Positions 16,376 through 26,128 of a stretch of 32,162 nucleotides of DNA are shown here, piece by piece. The DNA comes from Candidatus Poseidoniales archaeon (GTDB taxonomy: Archaea; Thermoplasmatota; Poseidoniia; Poseidoniales; Poseidoniaceae), in contig QQSD01000097.1 in assembly GCA_003602485.1 (NCBI GenBank), positions 1-32,162 of the forward strand. The letters are read 5' to 3'. How positions within the stretch are numbered: the first letter of the stretch is position 1; every line of letters begins with the position of its first letter. Below the pieces are notes generated by a model. It did not search any database and was not told where the DNA came from. It saw only the letters and a program-made list of their open reading frames with translations. A program made the translations under genes and the position numbers.

Positions 16376-17161
16376 CTACAAACGTTGTGCTACCAGAAGA
16401 AATGCGGTGTGGCCGAAGGGTCCGTTAACGGGCCGCATACCACCACGTGAAGCTCTACCCCATTCTCGTTCCATCAATTCGCCAGCCCACTCAACCTGTA
16501 ACCCTGCTGATTCACACGCTTCCCAGGCTGCCTCAAGTTGGGAGGTAACCGGGCAATAACAGGCTAACCTGCCACCCATGGAAAGGCAATCAGCAACCGC
16601 TGAGATCGCTGGAGGGTGGTCTGGGAGGTCAAGAATAATGGCGTCATAGGTCGGGTGAATGGCTTTGACTGCCTCAACGGATTCCTCAATGGTGCCTTCC
16701 ACGTGGTGGTGTTTTGGAAACTCTTGCCAGAGGCTCTCTGCACGTCGTAGATTTTCGAGCCCAACTTCAGCGTGTTCGAGACGAGGCTCAACAGTCGTGT
16801 GGATTCCACTGCCTCCGAGTGCCCGTGCAATGTGAAGGGAGAGGCCGGCGCTTCCGATGCCTGCTTCAAGAACGGCATCACCCGAGCCTATGCCCAAGCG
16901 TGCGATGAAAAATCCAGCATCTTTTGAGCTGATGGTTTGAGCCCGCCTAAGCATGCCTTTGCTAAGTTCGGGTAGGCGGGCCGGCAGTCTTCGCAGTTCT
17001 TTCTGGCCGATTGTGACAGTCCCTCCTACCTCGACATCAGAGAGTGTTTTTTGTGGGTCAAATACGCCTAATCCTTTGATTTTTGATGAACCGCTCGTCA
17101 TTTCTACGACGTGAACCTTTCCGTTTTCTTCCATGAGAACGGCCCACTGTTCACTGCTCAT
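16376..17161 (-). CDS. trmI: tRNA (adenine-N1)-methyltransferase, TrmI-like
   Basis: A 261-residue SAM-dependent methyltransferase. The order fits TrmI (m1A57/58): an N-terminal beta domain ending in RLPARLPELSKGMLRRAQTISSKDAGFFIARLGI (TrmI 'R..Q.i..kD...i...lgi'), then motif I VLEAGIGSAGLSLHIARALG, IHTTVEPRLEHAEV, catalytic-region IILDLPDHP, and a C-terminal REWGRASRGGMRPVNGPFGHTAFLL segment (TrmI 'RP...gHTaFL'). In archaea the enzyme methylates A57/A58 in the T loop. Its stop codon directly abuts the stop of the surface-protein gene on the other strand (16373-16375 versus 16376-16378), a zero-gap convergent pair. A minus-strand AT-rich element near 17184-17193 would place transcription at or near the ATG. 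Confidence 0.88.
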   Translation of the reverse strand: MSSEQWAVLMEENGKVHVVEMTSGSSKIKGLGVFDPQKTLSDVEVGGTVTIGQKELRRLPARLPELSKGMLRRAQTISSKDAGFFIARLGIGSGDAVLEAGIGSAGLSLHIARALGGSGIHTTVEPRLEHAEVGLENLRRAESLWQEFPKHHHVEGTIEESVEAVKAIHPTYDAIILDLPDHPPAISAVADCLSMGGRLACYCPVTSQLEAAWEACESAGLQVEWAGELMEREWGRASRGGMRPVNGPFGHTAFLLVAQRL

Positions 17162-17264
17162 GGCTCAAAGGGGGGCAACGTTTTGTCATAAGGATATCTT
17201 GACAACACCTCGCAGAGATTCTAAAACGGGCTAAATACGCCCTCAGTCCACAAGGCGAGTGTTT

Positions 17265-17271
17265 CATATAC
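17265..17271 (+). promoter_or_regulatory. Putative TATA box for the 1152-residue surface protein
   Basis: CATATAC lies in an otherwise GC-rich stretch and is centred about 25 bases before the ATG at 17293. Archaeal TATA boxes sit ~25-27 bases before the transcription start, so transcription would begin at or very near the start codon (leaderless). No Shine-Dalgarno is visible before this ATG. Confidence 0.45.
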
Positions 17272-17292
17272 TGTCCCCAACGTGCTTTTGTC

Positions 17293-20200
17293 ATGAACCA
17301 TGCCACGCGTAGTATTGCATTTGCTATTGTCGCGATTTTCTTGGGCAGCCTTGCCACCGGAATGATGACCAATCTTTACCAAACTCCCGTTGAAATTCTT
17401 GAAGAAGAAACCGTTGTAGCGGCCTCTTCCCAAGCAACGAGCCCCGGCCACGTCGTCTTTGGACAATACATCTCCTCTGACAACTGTGGTCACTGCTCCA
17501 AGACCGGTGGTGGCTCTGATGCTCACCACTCCATCAAGGTAAATCATCCAGACGAATATGTCTACGTCACGTACATGTCTGCTAGCTACGGAGACACAGA
17601 CACCAACCGTGCTGGAAACGTCGCCCCCTACAACTGGGCTTGGTCCACTGGCGGTGCTCCTGACGCATACTTCGGTGACCGAACTGACAAAAACCAAGGT
17701 GGCGCCAATGCCCAATATACCACCTACGATGCCCTCTACTCTGCTGGCGGTGGCATGCACAGCACTGTTAACGACTACGGAATGTCTGCAGCAATTTCTC
17801 AAAACGGTGGGAACTACGATATTTCAATCTCTTACAAATACACAGGGTCAGGTTCAGCTGCCAGCAATATGAAACTCTATGCAGCTCTTGTCGATAAGGA
17901 CTGCACAGGTTACTCTTACTCCTCTGGTATTCCTCATGGTTACAACTGCTGGATGGCTTGGCTCACTGCTGGTGACACCTACAAGTCAAAGGGCGCTGGG
18001 TCAGGGTCTGCCTTCCACAGCGTCAGTGTGACCGCAACCGACCAAACAGAGACTTGGACATCCGTTCCTACCTCAGTGGTTCCTGGTGGACTAAGCAAGG
18101 CCATCGTCATCGGTGTTCTCATGGCAGGAAACCAAGTGTCAGTTGGTGGGACTTCTCCGCACGTTTACCACGCTATTGACTCCACAATGGGTCCGAAGAT
18201 GGACATCGGAGTCACCGATGTGAAGGTCTCCAACCCTACCGGTACATCGTCTTACAAGATTGGAGATACGCTCACCCTTGAAGCAGACGTCAAGAACCTT
18301 GGCGACCTTGATTACACCGATGGTGGGTCACTCGAGTTCTATTACAAGAATGGCGTGACTACTACACCAATCAATTCCGTTACGATTCCAACACTCAATC
18401 AGGCAAGTGGCTCAACCTACCTTACCGCCACAACAAGCTTTGACACATCAAATCTTCCAACGAACGCATGGACGACCACCTTCGGAGCTCGCTTGACAGG
18501 AATCACAGGAGACATGGCCAGTTCTAACAACAACAAAGATCTCCTCATCGACCACGATCGCCCTCCTTTGTCCAAGACGCCTCAAGTAATGGGCTCTGAT
18601 GTTGTCCAGCGCGGTGAATATCTCTCCGTTCTGTCAAAGGGTGATGCTGACGATAACGTTGACACGATTGATTCACTTACGTTTGAAGTCGAAATTTCCC
18701 CCGCTGGTCAAAGCGCATGGGACGGCAGCGTCGTCACGGGTGGCGAAAATATCGTTTACCGAGATTCTCCTCAAGAAGGACGAGAATACATCGTGACGCC
18801 GTCGATGGACATGTCTGCGGGAAGTTATGACATTCGTTCTCGCACTGTTGACAGTCGGAACCAAGTCAGCAACTGGGCTGTGGCGCAAGACGGATTTGAA
18901 TTGGCCAACGGCCGACCAACCATCACTGCAAGCCCAATTCCCACCGTCATGTGCGATACAACCACCAAGGTGAGCATGGTTGGCCACATCGCTGACCCTG
19001 AAACATCACTTGGCGATCTCGTCGTTACGTCAGACAGCAACAACTTCATTGCATGGCACGCAGACACCGAAGAGCTCGAAGTTCTCTTCCCCTATGACAA
19101 CGGCTGTCCTGTGGGACAAAAGGGCATTGAAGTCAAGGTCGATGACGGTGGAGACTACACCGATACTGGCGAATTGCCTTACGGAACGCTCCTCTTCAAC
19201 ATCATTGAAAACGGTCAGCCACGATGGCAAGGACTCCCAATCCAGATGATTGATGAAGGTGGCAGCGGACTTCTCTCTCTGAACCAATACCTCAGCGATA
19301 CCGATGATACTGGCGCTACTGTTGACGCATCCACACTTTCGCTTCAAGTCATGAGCAACAGCAATCCTGAAGCCGTGAATGTTGAATTGAAGAATTCGAT
19401 GCTTTCCTTTGAGGCTGTTGACGACGACGTCAACGGTGAAACAACCGTGACCCTCCGTGCAAGCGATGGAGAACAATCCTCTGACCAAACTGTTACGATT
19501 CGCATCAATCCAATCAACGATGCACCACGCATTGACATGACCGACATGGAAGATATTTCGCTCAAGCGCAATAAGCAAATGGTCGTGAACCTCAAAGCAC
19601 GCATGGTTGATGTAGACGACCCGATTGAGCAAGCCTTCATCACCGTCACACCATCTGAACCCGGAGCAGCACGCTACAACATTCTTGACGGTAACATGAT
19701 CCTCCTCTTTGAGGAAACGGGTCCGCAAACGGTGACCATTTCGGCAACTGATGGATTTGCAACCAACTCCTACGTCATGACCGTTGATGTTTACGATGCC
19801 CTGCCATTTTACCTCTCTGCAGACAACGATGGCAGCGGACACATGTATGTGCACCTTGAGGACACCTACATCGGTCAAACACCAACCGCTACGCTCATGC
19901 TCACGGACGATGCACCCATCATGACCAGCATGGACCTCACCATCGACCTCTGCAGTGGACTCACTGGGGTATGTTTCGCCACAAAGGCACAATCATTGGA
20001 CGTGGCTAAGTCGAACGTCGGCTGGACAGTTGTGCTCGACATGCGTGGAGACTCAGGATCACAATACAAGGATTATTACAACTTCAAAATTGTATCTGCG
20101 GTTGACGAAGATGGAGACGATTACAAAACTCCAAGGGATAATGGATTGAAATTCGATATCCTGGAAGACATGCCCGCACCTGTTGACATGGAAGATGAAA

Positions 20201-20751
20201 TGCTCACATCATACGTTGAAGGTCTTCTCGCTGATATCGCAGCATTGGAAGAGACCATCGCTGCAACGGAAGGCGACACGACTGCGCTTGACGAGCAATT
20301 GACGGGACTTAACACGAATCTCGGCGTGGCTTGTGAGGACCCTCGTGCTGACTGCCCAGAAGAACAAGCTAGCAGCAGCACTCAGACTGAAAGCACAGGG
20401 CTCGATACGAATCTCATCCTCATCATTGTGGGTGTCCTCATCATTGCAGCCTTGCTCGGTGTGATGTTCATGCGAGGTAGCCGAGGCGGCGACCTTGAGG
20501 AAGTTAAGTGGGATCAAGCCACGCTACCGGTGCACGATACTGTTGCCAATTCAATGTATGGAGGAGCACAAGAAATCTTCCAGCAACCAGTGGCTGCAGT
20601 CGCACCAATCAGTGCAGTTGCACCACCTCCGGTTGCCCCTGCTGGCCAAGCAGGACCGCCCCTCCCACCAGGTGGCCTTCCAGCCGGATGGACCATGGAG
20701 CAGTGGATGTATTACGGCCAACAATACCTTGACCAACTTAACCAACAATAA
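17293..20751 (+). CDS. Giant surface protein with N-terminal CxxC thioredoxin/Omp28-like region and C-terminal TM anchor
   Basis: A 1152-residue exported protein. An N-terminal hydrophobic segment (FAIVAIFLGSLATGMM, ~9-24) acts as signal or anchor. Residues ~55-290 begin VVFGQYISSDNCGHCSKTGG with C65-G-H-C68, followed by YVYVTYMSASYGDTDTNRA and GAPDAYFGD, which resembles Omp28/thioredoxin-like secreted domains. A CARDB-like domain (~300-400, DIGVTDVKVSNPTGTSSYK) is followed by Ig/cadherin-like domains, including VTLRASDGEQSSDQTVTIR and INPINDAPRID (~720-740). A coiled coil (~970-1015) precedes a membrane helix (LILIIVGVLIIAALLGVMFM, ~1040-1060) and a ~90-residue Pro/Ala/Gln-rich cytoplasmic tail ending LPAGWTMEQWMYYGQQYLD. 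The ATG at 17293 is supported by an upstream TATA-like element. The role is probably at the cell surface, possibly thiol redox or adhesion; function not proven. Confidence 0.85.
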   Translation: MNHATRSIAFAIVAIFLGSLATGMMTNLYQTPVEILEEETVVAASSQATSPGHVVFGQYISSDNCGHCSKTGGGSDAHHSIKVNHPDEYVYVTYMSASYGDTDTNRAGNVAPYNWAWSTGGAPDAYFGDRTDKNQGGANAQYTTYDALYSAGGGMHSTVNDYGMSAAISQNGGNYDISISYKYTGSGSAASNMKLYAALVDKDCTGYSYSSGIPHGYNCWMAWLTAGDTYKSKGAGSGSAFHSVSVTATDQTETWTSVPTSVVPGGLSKAIVIGVLMAGNQVSVGGTSPHVYHAIDSTMGPKMDIGVTDVKVSNPTGTSSYKIGDTLTLEADVKNLGDLDYTDGGSLEFYYKNGVTTTPINSVTIPTLNQASGSTYLTATTSFDTSNLPTNAWTTTFGARLTGITGDMASSNNNKDLLIDHDRPPLSKTPQVMGSDVVQRGEYLSVLSKGDADDNVDTIDSLTFEVEISPAGQSAWDGSVVTGGENIVYRDSPQEGREYIVTPSMDMSAGSYDIRSRTVDSRNQVSNWAVAQDGFELANGRPTITASPIPTVMCDTTTKVSMVGHIADPETSLGDLVVTSDSNNFIAWHADTEELEVLFPYDNGCPVGQKGIEVKVDDGGDYTDTGELPYGTLLFNIIENGQPRWQGLPIQMIDEGGSGLLSLNQYLSDTDDTGATVDASTLSLQVMSNSNPEAVNVELKNSMLSFEAVDDDVNGETTVTLRASDGEQSSDQTVTIRINPINDAPRIDMTDMEDISLKRNKQMVVNLKARMVDVDDPIEQAFITVTPSEPGAARYNILDGNMILLFEETGPQTVTISATDGFATNSYVMTVDVYDALPFYLSADNDGSGHMYVHLEDTYIGQTPTATLMLTDDAPIMTSMDLTIDLCSGLTGVCFATKAQSLDVAKSNVGWTVVLDMRGDSGSQYKDYYNFKIVSAVDEDGDDYKTPRDNGLKFDILEDMPAPVDMEDEMLTSYVEGLLADIAALEETIAATEGDTTALDEQLTGLNTNLGVACEDPRADCPEEQASSSTQTESTGLDTNLILIIVGVLIIAALLGVMFMRGSRGGDLEEVKWDQATLPVHDTVANSMYGGAQEIFQQPVAAVAPISAVAPPPVAPAGQAGPPLPPGGLPAGWTMEQWMYYGQQYLDQLNQQ

Positions 20752-20800
20752 TGCTACATTTATGATACCTTGAAGGGATTGTGCGAAAGCATACCCCTAA

Positions 20801-20817
20801 AGAGGAGCGTGGAGAGG
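20801..20817 (+). promoter_or_regulatory. Double Shine-Dalgarno region before lonB
   Basis: Two purine-rich motifs, AGAGGAG (20801-20807) and GGAGAGG (20811-20817), lie before the ATG at 20819 and GTG at 20825. The second is too close for the ATG but ideally spaced for the GTG, leaving the start ambiguous by two codons. A TATA-like TTTATGATA (about 20759-20767) lies upstream, giving a leader of about 30 nt. Confidence 0.5.
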
Positions 20818-20818
20818 A

Positions 20819-22888
20819 ATGATTGTGACGGATGAAGAGCCAGAGGCAGTAGCTGTCGGAACCTTGGATTCCGAATCCCCAGTCCAAGAGGACGCGGACG
20901 CTACTGAGGTGACCGTTTGGGCACCAGAACCCACTGGAGCCGATGAGGTTCTTTCAGCATCCATTGAGGAATGGATTGGTGGTGTGGAATTTGAATCAAC
21001 TGCAGACGTTCCAATCCCTGACCGCTTGGTTGACCAAGTCATCGGCCAAGAAGCAGGTTCGGTGGTCATCAAGAAAGCAGCTGAACAACGCCGTCACATG
21101 CTGATGATTGGAGACCCGGGTACTGGAAAATCCATGCTCGCTCGCTCCATGACAGATCTACTTCCCAGAGATGCACTTGAGGACGTCTTGGTTTACCCCA
21201 ATGAAGACGACGAAAACGTTCCACGTGTTCGTACCGTTCCTGCCGGCCGGGCAGAGCGCATCGTAAAAGTGCAAAAAGAGGCAATTCGACAACAGAGGGA
21301 GAAATCCCAACGTATGCTCTTCATCGCTTTTGCTGCCATCGGCTTCCTCCTTCTCATTGCAGCACTTCAGAGTGGCGACCTTTTCACCTTGCTCTTTGGA
21401 GGTTTCCTTCTGGTCTTCGGGTACATGTTCATCCGCAGTCGCTTAGGGGCAGTTGATGACAGTCGCGTTCCAAAGGTCTTGGTCAAGCATGACCTCAACA
21501 CCTTGCCGCCCTTCATTGACGCTACTGCAACACTTTCAGGCTCATTACTGGGTGATGTCCGTCACGACCCCTTCCAGTCTGGTGGTATGGAGACACCTGC
21601 CCACGACCGTGTGGAGCCTGGTGCTATTCACCGTGCCCACAAAGGCGTTCTTTACATCGATGAAGTCAATTTGTTGCGTCTTGAAGAGCAACAAGCACTT
21701 CTCACCGCTATGCAGGAGCGAGCGTTCCCAATCTCCGGGCGCTCCGAACGCTCCTCAGGTGCACTGACCAAGACAGAACCCGTCCCCTGCGACTTCATTC
21801 TCATTGCTGCTGGTAACCTCGACGCCATTCAAGGCATGCACCCGGCACTTCGAAGCCGCATTCGCGGGTACGGATACGAAGTCTATGTGAACTCTGAAAT
21901 GCCAGACACATCCCGCAACCGACGTCGTTTGATTCGATTCATTGCACAGGAAGTATTGCGAGACATTGACACGGCTCGTGAAATTCCTCACTTCGATAAG
22001 AGTGCGGTTTCTATTATTCTCCGTGAGGCGCAACGCCGTTCAGGTCGTCGTGGCAAATTATCACTGCGACTGCGTGAACTCGGCGGACTTGTTCGTATCG
22101 CCGGAGATCTTGCTGTGGAAGCAGGTGCACCCTTCACTTCTGCAGAGCACGTACTGGGTGCTCGCAACATCGCCAAACCTCTTGAACAACAAGTTGCAGA
22201 CCGCATGATTGAGCGACGACAGGATTACGCCATGCTTGTGAATTCAGGTGAACGTGTTGGACGTGTCAACGGTTTGGCAGTCCTTGGGGCGAACTCAGGT
22301 CTTTCGGATTTCAGTGGAATTATGCTTCCGGTCGAGGCACTGGTAACTCCCTCATTTGGCGGTGGAGGTAAGATTCACGCTACGGGTGGTCTGTCTGATT
22401 TAGCCAAGGAAAGTGTCACAAACGTTAGTGCCGTGATTAAGAAATTGACCGGTAAGGACATCTCTGACTACGACATTCACATTCAATTCGTTGACACTCA
22501 CGGGGTTGACGGTGACTCAGCGTCCATTACCATCGCCACTGCCATTATCTCTGCCCTTGAGAACATCCCGATTCGTCAGGACCTCGCTATGACAGGTTCT
22601 CTTTCCGTTCGTGGAGAAGTCCTCCCCATCGGTGGTGTGACCGCTAAAATCGAGGCAGCAGCCCGCTCAGGCGTCAAAACCATCGTTGTTCCCCGTGCCA
22701 ACATTCAGGATGTTTTGCTCGACGACCGATTTGAAAAGATGGTTGAAGTGATAGCGGTAGACACACTCGATGAAGTCATGAAGTACGCCCTCATCAAGCA
22801 CGAGCACAAAGCCGGTCTGGTTGAGCGTCTTGAAGCGGTTATCGATCGCTTGACACCCGAAGTCCAGAGCAAGATTTCCCTCGTTTGA
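20819..22888 (+). CDS. lonB: Archaeal LonB membrane-anchored ATP-dependent protease
   Basis: A 689-residue LonB. The Walker A is GDPGTGKS (residues 98-105). Two adjacent membrane helices (about 165-203) are inserted inside the AAA+ module, the hallmark of archaeal LonB. Walker B is GVLYIDEVN (~276-284), followed by sensor and arginine-finger regions ([21 protein letters not shown]). The C-terminal serine-lysine protease domain has GDSAS (Ser567) and [10 protein letters not shown] (Lys610), separated by 43 residues as in known LonB dyads. It degrades unfolded and membrane proteins at the inner face of the membrane. It lacks the LON N-terminal domain, as expected for LonB. An acidic ~60-residue N-terminal extension precedes the core. 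The start may be ATG 20819 or GTG 20825; GGAGAGG (20811-20817) is one base before the ATG but seven before the GTG. AGAGGAG at 20801-20807 would serve the ATG. Confidence 0.96.
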   Translation: MIVTDEEPEAVAVGTLDSESPVQEDADATEVTVWAPEPTGADEVLSASIEEWIGGVEFESTADVPIPDRLVDQVIGQEAGSVVIKKAAEQRRHMLMIGDPGTGKSMLARSMTDLLPRDALEDVLVYPNEDDENVPRVRTVPAGRAERIVKVQKEAIRQQREKSQRMLFIAFAAIGFLLLIAALQSGDLFTLLFGGFLLVFGYMFIRSRLGAVDDSRVPKVLVKHDLNTLPPFIDATATLSGSLLGDVRHDPFQSGGMETPAHDRVEPGAIHRAHKGVLYIDEVNLLRLEEQQALLTAMQERAFPISGRSERSSGALTKTEPVPCDFILIAAGNLDAIQGMHPALRSRIRGYGYEVYVNSEMPDTSRNRRRLIRFIAQEVLRDIDTAREIPHFDKSAVSIILREAQRRSGRRGKLSLRLRELGGLVRIAGDLAVEAGAPFTSAEHVLGARNIAKPLEQQVADRMIERRQDYAMLVNSGERVGRVNGLAVLGANSGLSDFSGIMLPVEALVTPSFGGGGKIHATGGLSDLAKESVTNVSAVIKKLTGKDISDYDIHIQFVDTHGVDGDSASITIATAIISALENIPIRQDLAMTGSLSVRGEVLPIGGVTAKIEAAARSGVKTIVVPRANIQDVLLDDRFEKMVEVIAVDTLDEVMKYALIKHEHKAGLVERLEAVIDRLTPEVQSKISLV

Positions 22889-22965
22889 ATCGCAAAGCGC
22901 CTCTGCCACGGGTTTCTCATCGCGCACTACAAAAAGTGAGTTCAAGTGGGCGGGGTGAACATACC

Positions 22966-24309
22966 ATGTCAACTCAGCAGAAGGACGCCGGAAAAGCCGC
23001 GCTTTTTGTGCTCTTTATGGTGACCATGATTGATATGATTGGTTTTGGCATCATCATTCCCTTTCTAACATACCTCGTGAAAGATTTGGCCCAAGAGCAG
23101 GGCATTGTGGAGATTGGCCTCTGGGTTGGGCTTCTGATGACTTCGTATTCTGTTGCACAATTCTTGTTTTCACCCTTTTGGGGTTCGCTCTCAGACCGGA
23201 TTGGACGACGTCCAGTTTTGATGATTGGTCTGATGGGTAATACCGTGTTCTTCACGGCTTTCGGTTTCTCAAATACGCTCATGTTCGCATTAGCAACCCG
23301 CTTCCTTGCCGGTGTGTTCAACGGTAACATTGCAGTGGCTCGAGCCTACATTGGCGACGTGAGCACACCCCAACAACTTGCTACGAGAATGGGCCTCATT
23401 GGTGCGGCTTTCGGCCTTGGATTTACCATCGGCCCCTTCCTTGGTGGGGAGTTCTCCAGTCCAGCAGAACGTTGGGATTTCTTTGTGGGTACGGTGTTTG
23501 AGACCTACCCCTACCTCCTTCCGTGTGTGATTGCGAGTGTTCTCTCCACAGGTTCGTTGGTCCTCGCCTATTACAAGTTGCCAGAATCAGTTGACACTGA
23601 GCGAACGAGGCCCGATGACCATCGGAGTTGGTCTCAGCGAATGTCATCCATGATGTCAAATTCCTTCTCGATGCTAGGTAAAGGCAGTATTGGTGCCATG
23701 ATATGGGTGACCATGCTCTTTACCTTCGGCTTTACCGTGATGCATGCGGTGTTCATTCTCTACACGGAGATGAGTGTTGACCTTGGGGGTCTTTCCTTTT
23801 CAGAGCAGGATAACGGACGTGTCTTTGCGATGATCGGTCTTCTCGGCATATTGACTCAAGGCGCTCTCATTGGCCCCTTAACCCGACGATTCGGGACTCG
23901 TCGCTTACTTCCAATCTCCATCATTGTAACGGGTATTGGATTGACTCTTATCCCCTATACGCAAGCCTCAATGGCATGGGTTCAACTCTTTGCAGTGGTG
24001 TCGTGTATTGCCATTGGGAACGGTATTTTCCAGCCTTCTTCATCGACCTATCTCACAAGAATCGCCCGCCAAGAAGGCTATGAATTGGGTGTAGTGATGG
24101 GTGCACAAGAATCACTTGGTGCTTTTGCCCGTATCCTCGGCCCCCTGACTGGCGGCATTGTTTGGGAACTTTCGTACCGTGGTGATTTTCCATGGGACTA
24201 CCACACTTCCTTCCATCTTTGTGGCGCTTTGATGATTATTTCAGCGCTCCTAACACTCCGTTTACCGACGCTTGAAGAGCCCACAAATTCAGCTCAAGAA
24301 GCAGAATAG
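22966..24309 (+). CDS. Major facilitator superfamily transporter (TetA/DHA1-like)
   Basis: A 447-residue, 12-helix MFS permease. Landmarks are TM1 LFVLFMVTMIDMIGFGIIIPFL, the loop 2-3 signature FWGSLSDRIGRRPVLMIG (family G-x-x-x-D-R-x-G-R-R), ATRFLAGVFNGNIAVARAYIGDV in TM4-5 with its motif-C-like continuation GAAFGLGFTIGPFLGG, and a repeat of the loop signature between TM8 and TM9 (GPLTRRFGTRRLL). These features resemble tetracycline/H+ antiporter-like DHA1 drug exporters; the substrate is unknown. The open frame reaches back to 22885 into the lonB end, but the ATG at 22966 is preceded by GGGGTGA at a good distance and directly precedes the cytoplasmic N terminus (MSTQQKDAGK). It likely forms an operon with lonB and the following gene. 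Confidence 0.92.
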   Translation: MSTQQKDAGKAALFVLFMVTMIDMIGFGIIIPFLTYLVKDLAQEQGIVEIGLWVGLLMTSYSVAQFLFSPFWGSLSDRIGRRPVLMIGLMGNTVFFTAFGFSNTLMFALATRFLAGVFNGNIAVARAYIGDVSTPQQLATRMGLIGAAFGLGFTIGPFLGGEFSSPAERWDFFVGTVFETYPYLLPCVIASVLSTGSLVLAYYKLPESVDTERTRPDDHRSWSQRMSSMMSNSFSMLGKGSIGAMIWVTMLFTFGFTVMHAVFILYTEMSVDLGGLSFSEQDNGRVFAMIGLLGILTQGALIGPLTRRFGTRRLLPISIIVTGIGLTLIPYTQASMAWVQLFAVVSCIAIGNGIFQPSSSTYLTRIARQEGYELGVVMGAQESLGAFARILGPLTGGIVWELSYRGDFPWDYHTSFHLCGALMIISALLTLRLPTLEEPTNSAQEAE

Positions 24310-24352
24310 GGTTCGGAGATGTCTTCAAGAAGGCATTGACCCTCGGCCAATC

Positions 24353-25786
24353 ATGGAGACTAAGACGCGAGTCTGGGATGGTTCCCAATTTCGTCATCGT
24401 CTCACGGTGTTATCGCACGCAGCGATCATCATGACATTGGTTACGATTTGGCTGGTTTACCTCATTGATGTACTCCAGCCTCTTTTCATTGCCCTGGGCA
24501 CTTACTTTGTGTTGAAACCAGGTGCAGATTACATGTCGAAGAAAGGGTTCCCACTCATGCTTTCTTACATCACTATGTTGCTTTTGGCAATTCTGCTGGT
24601 ACTGGGCGCCGGATTCTTTGCCTACCAACAAGCAGCTACCTTGCTGGACGACGAAGACCGCATGGACGAATATATGGAAAAACTGGATGTGCGTTGGGAG
24701 GAAGTCAAGAACATGCCTGTCATCGGGCAAAGTTTGTTGGATTCAGGCGCTACGGAGAACGGGAGCATTGACCAAGACCTCACCGGCATGGGGGTGCTTT
24801 CTGATGACTCAGGCGTCCAGGATGCGGTGAGCGGACTCCTCGCAAGCGTAGGCTCACTTTTCATAATGGGCGTCACCGTTCTCTTCTTCTTACTCTTCAT
24901 TATTTTTGAGGCAAGTCTCTTGCCGGGTCGAATTGAACGGGCTTATCCAGGCGGTGCTAGCGAACGCGTCCACATGATACGTGACCAAATTGAAGCCAGC
25001 GTCAATACCTACGTCGTCGTGAAGACTGGAGTTGGTTTTGGTACGGGTGTTTGTGCGGGTATTGTGATGCTCTTCTTCGGTATTGATTTGTGGTTCACGT
25101 GGGCTCTGCTTACCTTTTTGCTCAATTACGTACCCTACATCGGTTCGCTCCTGGCCACCATTCCCCCGCTCATTTTGGGCTTTATTCTGCTTGACCCAAG
25201 TATGTTGTTGGTGATGTCTGTATTGTTGCTTGGTAACCAACAACTTTGGGGTAACGTCATTGAGACCCGATGGGCCGGACGAGCGCTTGACATCTCGCCG
25301 GTACTGTTGTTGGTCGTGACTGCATTTTCCTTCTGGGTATGGGGTGTTGTTGGGATGATTCTTTCCATCCCGCTCATTGTGATTTTGAAAATTGTACTTG
25401 AGAATATCGAGGCTACTCGTCCGTTGGCAATTCTCCTTTCAGAGCGGGCACCAACGCTTGAAGAAGCGTGGCGAGAAGCCATCAAAGACGGTAGGATTAC
25501 TGCCTATGAAGAACGCATGCTGCGAGAATTGCAAGATGTCCTTGGCTATTCCGACAAGCAAGTGAAACTCATTTCAGCACGAATTGCCGCAGAATATGCG
25601 CTACGACGTGGTCGGTTGAGTCTTGACCAAATCAATTTGATTCGCGTTGGTATCTCCATGATGGAACAACCCCGTGCATGGGGTGGACAATTCGAAGATA
25701 TTGTCACTGAAGGTAAACTCAGTGTTATGGAACGTCTGTTCATTGGTAAACTCATCTTCGCTCTTGATGATGACGAAGAAGAGTGA
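24353..25786 (+). CDS. AI-2E family (TqsA/PerM-like) membrane protein with C-terminal helical extension
   Basis: A 477-residue membrane protein of the AI-2E/PerM family. It has an N-terminal pair of hydrophobic helices around VTIWLVYLIDVLQPLFIALGTYFVLKP, then a middle soluble loop (~100-160). The conserved region reads VVKTGVGFGTGVCAGIVMLFFGIDL, then LLTFLLNYVPYIGSLLATIPPLIL (family N-x-I-P-x-x-G) and VIETRWAGRALDISPVLLL. Members are linked to autoinducer export, Na+/H+ antiport or general efflux; which applies is not visible. A ~110-residue extension after the last helix (AWREAIKDGRITAYEERML onward) is soluble, charged and helical and ends in an acidic DDDEEE; it is not part of the standard family. 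The ATG at 24353 is used because the longer frame (24272) overlaps the MFS gene. Confidence 0.88.
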   Translation: METKTRVWDGSQFRHRLTVLSHAAIIMTLVTIWLVYLIDVLQPLFIALGTYFVLKPGADYMSKKGFPLMLSYITMLLLAILLVLGAGFFAYQQAATLLDDEDRMDEYMEKLDVRWEEVKNMPVIGQSLLDSGATENGSIDQDLTGMGVLSDDSGVQDAVSGLLASVGSLFIMGVTVLFFLLFIIFEASLLPGRIERAYPGGASERVHMIRDQIEASVNTYVVVKTGVGFGTGVCAGIVMLFFGIDLWFTWALLTFLLNYVPYIGSLLATIPPLILGFILLDPSMLLVMSVLLLGNQQLWGNVIETRWAGRALDISPVLLLVVTAFSFWVWGVVGMILSIPLIVILKIVLENIEATRPLAILLSERAPTLEEAWREAIKDGRITAYEERMLRELQDVLGYSDKQVKLISARIAAEYALRRGRLSLDQINLIRVGISMMEQPRAWGGQFEDIVTEGKLSVMERLFIGKLIFALDDDEEE

Positions 25787-25787
25787 A

Positions 25788-26054
25788 TCACAGAACTTCA
25801 CGAAGGATTCGTTCAAGTTCAGTGTTGATTGTGAGGATCAACGTTCCAAACTCTGGTGGGATGTTTGGGTCTTCGTAGAGCTCTTCCAATTTTGATTGGG
25901 ACATGGCGATACGGACGTCAAGTTTCTTGCCTTTGTTGAGCAACCATTGCTCACAAGCCTCTTTGGCTTGACGACGGATGTTCCGGGGTACTTTTGGATC
26001 ATCGATTTGGTTGATGACTGTGGCCACTTGTTCGAGTCGTTCTTCGATATTCAT
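25788..26054 (-). CDS. UPF0147 family protein
   Basis: An 88-residue helical protein that matches the archaeal UPF0147 family: MNIEERLEQVATVINQIDDP, KVPRNIRRQAKEACEQWL and a C-terminal PPEFGTLILTINTELERIL, close to the family's full length of about 90. The function is unknown across archaea. The open frame extends 11 codons upstream to 26087, but the ATG at 26054 directly begins the family sequence. It ends one base from the convergent AI-2E gene stop. A TATA-like GTTAAT element about 27-30 bases upstream of this start suggests leaderless transcription. Confidence 0.93.
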   Translation of the reverse strand: MNIEERLEQVATVINQIDDPKVPRNIRRQAKEACEQWLLNKGKKLDVRIAMSQSKLEELYEDPNIPPEFGTLILTINTELERILREVL

Positions 26055-26128
26055 AGGTCTCACCAAATTGCACGCATTAACAACCAAACGGTGGCCGTCT
26101 TTAAGATGATGGCCTCACTGCTCTGCCC

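Noticed and set aside
19030-19992. 320-codon open frame on the minus strand inside the 1152-residue surface gene
   Set aside because: Composition is Cys/His/Val-rich with no domain; it mirrors the codon pattern of the real gene on the other strand.
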